A stretch of 18,548 bases of DNA, taken from Oehlia diaphana (taxonomy: Eukaryota; Glomeromycota; Glomeromycetes; Glomerales; Glomeraceae). Each line of letters begins with the position of its first letter. Positions within the stretch are counted from its first letter, which is position 1. Location of the stretch: the NCBI GenBank assembly GCA_003833135.1, contig QZLH01000106.1, positions 91,668-110,215 of the forward strand. Reading direction: 5' to 3'. The notes beneath the pieces are model-generated. The model was not told where the DNA came from and ran no database searches. It worked only from the letters and a program-made list of their open reading frames with translations. Made by a program: the position numbers and the translations under genes. Below, one piece after another: positions 1 through 8,174 of the stretch.

Positions 1-383
1 CAAATAACATATGACTGAAATACAAACCTGTTAATACAGTTAAAAATGAGTAATAATTGGTCGGATTTCAAAAATTAAATCATTGCTGGCTAATAAAGTA
101 ATTGTGGCTTATAAATTGTAATATGTAGTCAATGTGAAGTCATAATGATATAACTTTAGTAAGATATATTATGACTAACATGTATACTTTTACTTTATTA
201 GGAAATATTACTATGTTATTATAGTATGAGTAACCATAAATTATTCATGATTTATAATTTGTAGGCAGTCTGACTTGAATTGATATATTGATGTGAATCA
301 AAAACTGTTATAGCTACAGTCATAATTACATTTTTTTTTTTTTTTTACATCATTAGACTCATATCACATGATGAGAAAAATAA
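1..383. other. AT-rich region without a recognisable gene
   Basis: I see no convincing gene here. Visible structure is limited to a 12-bp perfect inverted repeat (CTAATAAAGTAA at 90-101 and its complement at 190-201) and a 16-T run at 331-346. The inverted repeat is short enough to be chance in AT-rich DNA. The segment probably acts as distal upstream sequence for the TATA box at 384. Confidence 0.5.
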
Positions 384-390
384 TATAAAA
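384..390 (+). promoter_or_regulatory. Candidate TATA box
   Basis: TATAAAA followed directly by GAGG. It closely matches the boxes found 96 and 102 bases before the start codons of genes B and C. It lies 278 bases before the ATG of the small candidate gene at 662, so that transcript would have an unusually long, repeat-filled leader. Seen directly; promoter function is inferred. Confidence 0.45.
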
Positions 391-410
391 GAGGACAAAA
401 TCTAATAGAT

Positions 411-645
411 AGTTTTTCATCGTTAAATTTTATTTTTTTAATATCTTTAATCGTTAAATTACTTTTTTAATATTTTTTTTTTAATATTTCTTAATAACTA
501 TCTTATATCTACAACTACAATATCGTTTCATCGTTTTAAAAATTACTTTTTTAATATTTTTTTTAATATTTCTTAATAACTATCTTATCTACTATATCGT
601 TTCATCGTTAAATTTATTTTTTAATATTTTTAATATTTCTTATCT
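411..645. repeat. Imperfect tandem repeat, period about 74 bp
   Basis: The motif TTTCATCGTTAAA, then a TTTTTTAATATTTC tract, then TTAATAACTATCTTAT recurs with small indels. The block TATCGTTTCATCGTT occurs at 521 and 595, 74 bases apart. A partial copy starts near 413. The array sits between the TATA box at 384 and the ATG at 662, so it would form most of the 5' leader if that unit is transcribed. Confidence 0.7.
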
Positions 646-661
646 AAAAAAAAATATTAAA

Positions 662-927
662 ATGACCAGACATTATAGGAAGAAATCATTTCTAAGTCAA
701 ACACGACATGATATTCGAGGGCAAGTAAGGGCTTCCAAACGTAGAAGAAAGATCAGGGAAATCGTATGGTAAGTATGAAGGGATGGTGCGCACTGCAGGG
801 TTTACGACCGGGTGGTATCCGCCTAGTTGCATCCAAGGTTACAGCCTGAACGAAATCAATAACTAACCTAAGTTTTTGATATAGGCTGTACTCAAGAAGA
901 AATGACGTGTATTCAAGAAGAAACTAA
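662..927 (+). CDS. Candidate small basic protein, two exons (49 aa)
   Basis: Exons 662-768 and 885-927 join in frame to 50 codons including the stop. The ATG has an AAA context. Without splicing the frame stops at 770 (TGG-TAA), so the start GTAAGTATG of the donor overlaps the stop. The predicted peptide is strongly basic, with RASKRRRKIREIVW before the junction and YSRRND / YSRRN repeated at the C-terminus. That repeat comes from a 21-bp tandem duplication at 887-928. No hydrophobic segment or known domain is seen, and I do not recognise the family. The best support is the intron itself (donor, AACTAAC branch-like site, acceptor) and the TATA box upstream. It could instead be a spliced non-coding RNA, or the 5' part of a gene whose later exons I have not found. 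Confidence 0.3.
769..884 (+). other. Predicted spliceosomal intron with GC-rich interior
   Basis: The 116-bp interval begins GTAAGTATG and ends GATATAG. It carries AACTAAC at 861-867, about 18 bases before the acceptor, which is the layout expected of a fungal branch point. Its middle (about 780-855) is far more GC-rich than anything around it and contains a short stem (GGTGG-TAT-CCGCC) and the palindrome GTGCGCAC. I looked for an intronic snoRNA: a CTGA (box D-like) occurs near 846, but I found no good box C partner. The RNA content is therefore unassigned. Confidence 0.5.
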
Positions 928-2201
928 TTTTGATGCCAATTATTGTAGATGTTGCAATTACTCACATTGCAACTGTAAGGCTAAAAATCATTCATATTTT
1001 TGTTGTGTATGTAAATTTTACAAATGCTATAAAGGAAATGGAGGTATATATAGGACTGAAAGTTGCATGTATTGGAGAAAAGATAGCAATGGTAAATTTA
1101 AAATATTTGATGTTCGTTTTCATAAAATTAAGTTACCCTGGGAATGAATGAATTAACAAATTAAAGAATAATTTTTTTTATTGCATTTTTATTATTTATT
1201 TATTTATAACTATAATATTTTTTTTTTGGATTAGCAGGAACTAGTTAAATTATAAATCTTTTCACGCAATATATATATTATATACAATCTTTTTAATTTC
1301 CGGAATTAAATAAGAAATTTAACAAAAATCTGGGTTAATTATTCAAAATAAGATGCCCAGCTCGTAAATTACATTTGACATAAAAAAAAAAACTATTTTT
1401 TTTTTACGTCAAATTTTTTGTAAGATCATTTATAATTTTTGCGCTAAAATTGCAGATCGGTGAAAAAGAGCATTATTAAGAAATTTAGAAATTTATTGAC
1501 ATGCATTTCATATTTGTAAATTGTAATACTAAAAATACTAAAAAAAAAAGAAATTTATTCTGATAAAGAAAGAAAAAAAATTATTTTGTCGTTATTAACC
1601 TTTTAAAAAAAATCTTAATAATTAAATATGACGCTATTTTAGAATTATATAAGGTAAACAGAATAAGGATTTATCTATAATTCAACAAATTTTTTTCAAG
1701 TTTTGATAATAAATAAAAAAAAAATAATTTAAATATTCTCATGTCATCGTGTTATTATTTAATGTAAGTAAATAAATTTAAATTATTAAAATATAATTCT
1801 CCTGTCGAAATTCACTCAGCTTGGAAGTATTCAGAATAAAATCGGCCCAACCCGTTGTGTATCTTTAACCCTATGTTTAATAAAATGTAACAAGTAATAA
1901 TAATAATTCTGAAAAGGAAACGTGCTCAGAACGAGTGTATAAGAAACATACAGTGCCAATAACTTGGAATTACACGATCTACGAAAAACATAAAAAATAA
2001 TATGCACGCCGTGCATATGAATGAATATTCGTTGTTCTGCATAAATACATCATTGTTACACTTTTAGTAAGTATTTTCCGTAAATTTAATGTGAAAAGTG
2101 TTGATCAATTTATACTATTGCGATAATGATGAACCGATTCTGCGCCAAAAAATACGACATTTATTTACTGCAATTTCATTATTTTTTATTCTTTTTCAAA
2201 A
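928..2201. other. Long AT-rich intergenic stretch
   Basis: Two overlapping plus-strand frames run across 902-1151. One is cysteine-rich (CRCCNYSHCNC, then CCVCKFYKC). The other is hydrophobic (MPIIVDVAITHIATVRLKII). Neither joins in frame to the small gene at 662, and I cannot decide whether either is real. From 1160 on there are many A/T runs. A perfect 8-bp inverted repeat with a GCC loop (ATATGCAC/GTGCATAT) lies at 2000-2018. A minus-strand frame at 1831-2016 has no recognisable content. No clear TATA box was found for gene A. Confidence 0.5.
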
Positions 2202-3663
2202 ATGGGCTATAATAAGCTTTTATCAAAATTGGCAGAAAATATACTCGAAATTTTAGACGATGATGAATATTATGATATTACAATCGAAGTTGGCAATGAC
2301 CCTAACGTAAGAATATTTCGTGCTCACATGGTTATTTTAAAATATCGTTCTCCTTATTTGCGAAGAATATTGTCGACCAATAAAAAAATTGACGGAACTT
2401 TGACAAGTATTAAATTACCAAACATTTTACCTGAGACTTTTCAAATAGTATTAAGGTAAAAAATAAAATATAATTATTAAATACTGTAAAATTAAATATA
2501 TTTATATTAATATTTTTTTTTTTTTATTATTTACGATCGTTTATATTAGATATATTTATGGGGGAAAAATTTCTTTAGAAGAATATGATATTTCAGATAT
2601 CATAAAAATATTAATTGCCATCAAAGAACTTGGTCTTGAGGAATTAATTCCTAGTATAGAAACCTTTTTGATTAAAAAAAAAAAAAATTGTATGGTACAG
2701 AATTTTGATTTGATATATCAAACAAGTTTTGAAAACAATTCCTTCCCAGAACTTCAAAAATATTGTATCGAATTAATTTCTAACGACCCGAATAAGATAT
2801 TCAATTCACCAAAATTTTCTTCAATTCCAGAAAATCTTTTAATTACACTTATTCAAAATGAAAATGTTCAAATGAATGAAGTACAAGTTTGGGAACATGT
2901 GATTAAATGGGGTCTCGCTCAAAATCCTGAACTTTCCTCTGATCCTAAAAGCTGTTCAAAAGAAGATTTCAATACTTTAAAAAATACTTTACAACATTGT
3001 ATTCCTTTTATTAGATTTCATAACTTAACTTCCAAAGAATTTTCATACAAAGTATTGCCTTATAAAAAAATTTTGCCAAAGGAATTATATAAAGAGTTAT
3101 TGGATTATTTTTTGGGTAATGATAGTAACCAGATTATATCGAAGAATATTGATTCTAAAATTATTACATCTCAACATGCTGAATTAATCTCAAGATGGGT
3201 CGATAGATTAGAAATTACAAACAAGCTACCTCCTTTATACAATTTCGAATTATTATTTCGTGGTTCTCGTGATGGTTTTGAGCCAAGTAAATTTCATGAA
3301 ATTTGTGATAATAAGTCTCGTACTATCACGATTTTTAAAGTAAGCGGAAGTAGCGAAATTCTTGGAGGATACAATCCGATTGAATGGACATCTGGTGGAT
3401 TTACTAGTACTAAAAATAGTTTTATATTCTCATTTAAAAACGGGTATGATACTGAAAATTATATTATAAGCCGCGTGAAAAATAGTGTGAATGCTATATA
3501 TAATAGTCCTTGTTTTTTACCATCATTTGGTAATGATGACTTATCATCAAATGGTTCAGTGATTTGTTGCAAAAGATCTAAAAAATCTTCTTATGAAAAA
3601 CCGATCAGAGAAACAAGTAATGAAGATGAAATAAAAGAATTCGAGGTGTTTAGAATTTTTTAA
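2202..3663 (+). CDS. BTB-BACK-TLDc domain protein (gene A, 455 aa)
   Basis: Exons 2202-2455 and 2550-3663; the 94-bp intron (GTAAAA...TTAG) splits an Arg codon after its second base. Residues about 10-125 are a BTB/POZ fold (YYDITIEVGNDP, FRAHMVILKYRSPYLRRILS). About 130-250 is BACK (FDLIYQTSFENNSFPELQKY, VWEHVIKWGLAQNP). Residues about 285-455 are TLDc, with LLFRGSRDGF, FHEICDN, ILGGYNPIEW, SFIFSF, PSFGNDDL and a terminal EFEVFRIF. BTB-BACK proteins are commonly cullin-3 substrate adaptors and TLDc proteins are known V-ATPase partners; the joint role is inferred. The interdomain linker is short, about 10 residues. A 14-A run at 2674-2687 encodes KKKKN in frame and is a site for sequencing or replication slippage. 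No signal peptide or membrane segment is seen. It is the first of three tandem paralogues. Confidence 0.92.
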
Positions 3664-4012
3664 GATCGATTTTTAAATTTTTCATAAAGAATTAATGATG
3701 ATGTAAATTTCAATTTCAAGAATAATATTTTTATAAATTAATCGTAAAAACATTTATTTATTTATTTATTTATTATTTTTTTAAAAAAAAAAAAAAATAA
3801 AAAAAAAATAGTTTTTAAAGTCACATGATCCTTGTGTTTAATTTTTGGGAAAATATCATCGCTGGCTTCGAAAAAAATGAATTCTGCCAAAGGGTAAATG
3901 ATTTGCCGACGATAGATCGTATTTCCGGTAAATTTTATTGTTATAAATGTGTGCAACATATTGCTCGTGATCTTTGTGGAACTCGGATTCATTAATTTTC
4001 CATCCCGTTTAA
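3664..4012. other. Intergenic region between genes A and B
   Basis: It holds the 3' flank of A, with no perfect AATAAA (CATAAAG at about 3684), an ATTT microsatellite at 3752-3773, and A-rich runs at 3783-3810. From about 3823 to 4060 the base composition is less AT-rich and both strands stay open: HMILVFNFWENIIAG on plus, and QLVDGQPFYIKRDGKLMNPS on minus. Because it lies directly on the promoter side of gene B, I treat it as upstream DNA, possibly an old coding relic, rather than as a gene. Confidence 0.5.
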
Positions 4013-4020
4013 TATAAAAA
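4013..4020 (+). promoter_or_regulatory. TATA box of gene B
   Basis: TATAAAAA followed by GG, 96 bases upstream of the gene B start codon at 4109. Gene C has the same type of box at nearly the same distance. Seen directly; function inferred from position and consensus. Confidence 0.6.
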
Positions 4021-4065
4021 GGTTGACCATCCACAAGTTGGGTTGGAAATTTTACATTCTTATTT

Positions 4066-4089
4066 AAAAAAAAAAAAAAAAAAAAAAAA
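4066..4089 (+). repeat. Poly(A) tract, 24 A, before gene B
   Basis: An uninterrupted run of 24 A ends 19 bases before the gene B ATG. Gene C has a longer one in the same place (5967-6003). In-frame reading through it gives a lysine run and an earlier ATG at 4043, which I reject as the start because the paralogues begin at the equivalent of 4109. Confidence 0.9.
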
Positions 4090-4108
4090 TTATATAGACT
4101 CGGTAATA

Positions 4109-5651
4109 ATGATTGATAATAAACTTTTTCTAAAATTATCACAAAATTTACTTGAAATTTTAGATGTTGAAGAATATTATGATATTACGATTGAAGTTGG
4201 TAATGACCCTAACGTAAAAGTATTTCGCGCTCATATGGTTATTTTAAATTATCGTTCTCCTTATTTGCGAAGAATTTTATCAACTAATAAAAAGAAAAAT
4301 GATGAAACTTTGACAAGCATCAAATTACCAAATATTTTACCCGAAATTTTTCATATAATCTTAAAGTAAGAAATTATTTTATTAATATGATAAACGAACG
4401 TTATTTTGTTGTTGTTTTAATAAATGTTGTGATTTTAATTTTATAATCGTTTAATTTACTTTTAGATATATTTATGGGGGGAAACTTTCTTTTGAAGAAT
4501 GTGATGTTTCTGATATTATTAAAATTTTAATTACCGCCAACGAACTTGGTCTTCAGGAATTAACTCCCTTTTTAGAAACCTTTTTGATAGAAAGCAAAAA
4601 AGATTCGATAGAACAGAATTTTGATTTGATATATCAAATAAGTTTTGAAAATAATTCTTTTCCAGAACTTCAAAAATATTGTAATAAATTAATTTCCAAA
4701 GAACCGAATAAGATATTTAATTCGCCAAGATTTTCTTCAATTCCAGAAAAACTTTTGGTTACGATTATTCAGAATGATAATCTTCAAATGAACGAAGTTC
4801 AAATTTGGGAACATGTGATTAAATGGGGTCTTGCACAAAATCCTGAACTTTCCTCTGATCCGAAAAGCTATTCAAAAGGTGATTTCGATGCTTTAAAGAA
4901 TACTTTACAACAATGTATTCCTTTTATTAGATTTCATAACTTAACTTCCAAAGAATTTTCAAACAATATATTACCTTATAGAGAAATCTTGCCAAAGGAA
5001 TTGTATGAAAATTTATTGAATGATTTTTTGGATAATAATTATAAACCAATTAAAAAGTCGAACCCTCGTATAATTGAAGAGATTAAGGAAATTAAGGAAA
5101 TAAATCCAAAGAATATAAAGAATATTGATTCTAGAATTATTAAATTTCAACATACTGAATTAATATCAAAATGGATTGATAGGTTAGAAATTACGGACAA
5201 GATAAAAAATTATTATGAATTTAAATTACTATATCGTAGTGAACTTGATTTTTCTGGAAAATTCCATGAAATTTGTGATAATCAACCTGGCACTGTAACA
5301 GTTGTTAAATTGAAAGGTAGTAACGAAATTCTTGGAGGATTTAATCCAATAAAGTGGAAATATGTTTACGATTACAGCGCTACTAAAGATAGTTTTATAT
5401 TTTCATTTAAGGATAGTGATAGTATTGTAAATCATATTTTAAGCCGTGTAAAGGATGAAGCAAAAGCTTTATATAATGGAAATCATGGACCGTCATTTGG
5501 CCATAGTGACTTGCGTATATACTACTCTAATTATGTGAATAAATGGGGAGTGTGCTGCAGAAAAGCTTCTTACGAAAAACTGATCAGACCGATCACAGGA
5601 GCGGACTCTGTTATTGAAAAATATGAAGTATTCAGAATTGTGAAAGCTTGA
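4109..5651 (+). CDS. BTB-BACK-TLDc domain protein (gene B, 480 aa)
   Basis: Exons 4109-4365 and 4466-5651; the 100-bp intron (GTAAGA...TTTAG) splits a Lys codon after its second base, at the same place as in gene A. The start at 4109 (MIDNKLFLKLSQ) aligns with the starts of the paralogues. BTB covers about 10-126 (YYDITIEVGNDPNVKVFRAH), BACK about 130-250 (QIWEHVIKWGLAQNP) and TLDc about 306-480 (LLYRSELDF, ILGGFNPIKW, DSFIFSF, GPSFGHSDL, YEVFRIV). The BACK-TLDc linker is about 30 residues and contains the micro-repeat EEIKEIKEIN, possibly a short helix. Predicted cytosolic adaptor as for gene A. It has a TATA box at 4013 and an AATAAA at 5711. It is an intact paralogue lying 445 bases after A and 384 bases before C. 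Confidence 0.93.
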
Positions 5652-5933
5652 AGTATATTTTTAAACGTAACTTTTTTATTGTTTATTTACTAAATTTATA
5701 TATTTTTTTTAATAAAAATTTGATTTGATTCTCCATAATATTAATGAGCTACAGCAGTAATTTAATAAATTTCCATCGATCATTTAATGAGTAACAAAAG
5801 TCTCTTACGCTATTATATTTCCAATGACTTTACAATGTAGAATTTTTAAAATTTATTAATCAAGTTATTACGCTTGTAAAATGGTGTTTGATTCGGCCTG
5901 CCTTTTTATGGTAACGATCTGCATCCTGTTTAT
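5652..5933. other. Intergenic region between genes B and C
   Basis: Nothing coding is seen. The segment begins with the 3' flank of B (poly(A) signal at 5711) and leads into the TATA box of C at 5934. Confidence 0.6.
5711..5716 (+). terminator. Poly(A) signal of gene B
   Basis: AATAAA 60 bases after the gene B stop codon, preceded by a T-run. It is the only canonical signal in this gap. Confidence 0.45.
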
Positions 5934-5940
5934 TATAAAA
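5934..5940 (+). promoter_or_regulatory. TATA box of gene C
   Basis: TATAAAA followed by GG, 102 bases before the ATG at 6036. It has the same form and nearly the same distance as the gene B box. Confidence 0.6.
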
Positions 5941-5966
5941 GGCTTTCGACTATTTAGAATTTTCTG

Positions 5967-6003
<37 letters not shown>
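5967..6003 (+). repeat. Poly(A) tract, 37 A, before gene C
   Basis: An uninterrupted run of 37 A ends 32 bases before the gene C ATG. It is the longest homopolymer in the window. Its exact length is likely to be uncertain in any assembly. Confidence 0.9.
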
Positions 6004-6006
<3 letters not shown>

Positions 6007-6035
6007 TCGAAAAAAAATAATCGATATAACAGATA

Positions 6036-7559
6036 ATGACTGATAAATTTTTAACAAAATTATCACAAAATTTACTTGAAATTTTAGATGATGAAGAATA
6101 TCATGATACTAAAATTGAAGTTGGTAATGATCCTAACGTAAAAATATTTCGTGCTCATATGGTTATTTTGAATTATCGTTCTCCTTATTTACGAAGAATT
6201 TTGTCAACTAATAAAAATAATGACGGAACGTTGACACGTATTGAATTACCAAATATTTTACCCGAAATTTTTCAAATAATCTTAAGGTAATATTATAGAA
6301 TATTTTAGTTTAATTTCTTTAAACTAATTTTGATCTTATGAGTATTTTTATTTATTTTTTTTTTTTAGGTATATTTATGGAGGAATACTTTCGTTGGAGG
6401 ATTATGATGCTACAGATATTATTAAAATTTTGATTGCCGCAAGTGAACTAAGTCTTCAAGAACTAATTCTTCATTTACAATCCTTTTTGATTAAACACAA
6501 AGTGAATTGGATGATACAAAATTTTAGTTTGATATACCAAACGAGCTTTAGAAACAATTCTTTCTTAGAATTTCAAAAGTTTTGTATGGAATTAATTTCT
6601 AAAAAACCTGAAAGAATTTTTAAATCACCTGAATTTACTTCAATTCCAGAAAAATCTTTAATTTCACTTATTCAAATAATAATATTCGTATGAGTGTGGC
6701 TCAGGTTTGGGAACATGTGCTTAAATGGGGTATTGCCCAGAATCCTGAACTTTCTTCAGATCCTTCGAACTATTCAAAGGATGATTTTATTGCTTTAAGG
6801 AAAACTTTACAACATTGTATTCCTTTTATTAGGTTTCGTAATCTAACTCCCAAAGAATTTTCTAGCAAAGTGTTACCTTACAAAAAGGTTATACCTAAAG
6901 AGTCGTATAAAAATTTAATTAAATATTTTTTGGATCATGATTATAATCAGATCAACAAGTCAGAACCACAAACTATCAAAGAAATTTGTTCCAAAAGTAT
7001 CGATTCAACAATTATTTCATATCAGCATGTTGAATTGATTTCGAAATGGATAGATAAATTGGATGATGTTAATGTATCAGATATGGAACCTCTTGCTTCA
7101 ATGGCTTCAGAAACAAATTCGTTGTATGAATTCAAGTTATTATTTCGTGGACCTCGTGATGGACTAACACCTGATGAATTCTATGAAATTTGTGATAATC
7201 AGTCTTTTACTGTAACAGTTATTAAAGTGAAAAATAGTAACGAAATTCTTGGAGGGTATAATCCAATTTCATGGTATAATAATCCGACATACGGCATCAC
7301 TAATGATAGTTTTATATTCTCTTTTAAGGATAAGAATGATTATATTTTGAGTCGTGTAAAAGATCCAAAGTTTGCTATAGTTAATAGCACTTTTTATGGT
7401 CCATCATTTGGTAATGGTGATCTTATATTAAGAGGAAACAACTTTTATAATAATAGTTATTGTAGTAAACATTCTTACGAAAAAGCAATTAGGGAAACTG
7501 AAGGAACATTTTCGGTAAAAGAATATGAAGTATTTCAAATTGTAAAGGATTCATTCTAA
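6036..7559 (+). pseudogene. BTB-BACK-TLDc gene with one-base frameshift (gene C)
   Basis: Exons 6036-6286 and 6369-7559; the 82-bp intron (GTAATA...TTTTAG) has the same phase-2 position as its paralogues. BTB (YHDTKIEVGNDPNVKIFRAH) and the first half of BACK read normally to residue 186 (LISLIQ). There the frame is lost: CTTATTCAA-ATAATAAT at about 6674-6677 has one A fewer than the paralogue alignment needs. The old frame stops at 6691-6693. The correct frame resumes at 6690 (VAQVWEHVLKWGIAQNP) and stays open for 289 codons through TLDc (ILGGYNPISW, DSFIFSF, GPSFGNGDL, KEYEVFQIVK). The TLDc start also has an extra insertion of about 14 residues after WIDKLDD. With no other lesion, this is either a very young pseudogene or an assembly error in an A-run. 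Confidence 0.85.
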
Positions 7560-8174
7560 AGAATAATTATATATTTAACTTTTTAGAAATTTTTCTTATT
7601 CGGAAATTATTGAATTTTAATTTTTTTTTATTACGCTCTGATAGATTTTATTAATACTATTTTTTTTTAAAAAAAGATAAAAAATAATAATAACATGCAG
7701 ATCTTGAGTTAAAACATTTTCTTTAAAATATTTGGTAGCTAAAGTGATTATAAACATAAAAAAAAAACAAATAAAAATTATAAATTTAATTTATATATTC
7801 TTATTTACGTAATTTAATTACTAACATTGTATGCGATCATACTAAACTCAATTCAAACATAATTAAATTCACGTAATAATTTAAAATAAATTTGTTAAAA
7901 TGTTTATAAAAAAAGCTATCATTGAATCTGGATAAATTTATGACTATACTTGTCGGCGATAGAATTTCTAATATAAATTAAATTACAGTTCTAAATTGTT
8001 GAGCTTTATTGTAATTTTGTACTGTATATATATATACTTTAATTTACTTTATTATAGAATAAATACATTGTGCATCGAACAAACTATCACATGGTGTACG
8101 CGATATGATTTAGTAATAATGCTTGACAATTTTTTCATGACGTTTTTAAAAGGAATAAATGTTAATCACATTCT
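7560..8174. other. Intergenic region, convergent gene ends
   Basis: Genes C (plus) and the Sel1 gene (minus) converge here. The region is A/T-run rich, with a short TA repeat at about 8025-8035. A 60-codon plus-strand frame at 7996-8178 is hydrophobic and low in complexity, and I do not regard it as a gene. The 3' flank of the Sel1 gene occupies the right part. Confidence 0.55.
8048..8053 (-). terminator. Candidate poly(A) signal of the Sel1 gene
   Basis: AATAAA on the minus strand, 122 bases beyond the stop codon at 8175. Other A/T-rich variants exist nearby, so the assignment is tentative. Confidence 0.35.

Noticed and set aside
411..645. CRISPR-like array
   Set aside because: The repeats are imperfect, directly adjacent and AT-rich with no spacers, in a eukaryotic context.
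780..855. tRNA or box C/D snoRNA in the GC-rich intron
   Set aside because: No tRNA T-loop consensus, and only a CTGA without a convincing box C partner.
1831..2016. 61-codon minus-strand frame
   Set aside because: No domain, no splice or promoter context, and composition close to the background.
4043..4108. Earlier ATG for gene B reading MEILHSYLKKKKKKK
   Set aside because: It reads through the poly(A) tract, and the paralogues all begin at the position equivalent to 4109.
5967..6003. Gene C as a retroposed copy because of the poly(A) tract
   Set aside because: The tract is upstream of the gene, and the gene keeps the ancestral intron.
6687..6706. Tiny intron to repair the gene C frame (GT at 6688, AG at 6704)
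   Set aside because: It would be 17 bases long, too short to splice, and the paralogue alignment points to one lost base.
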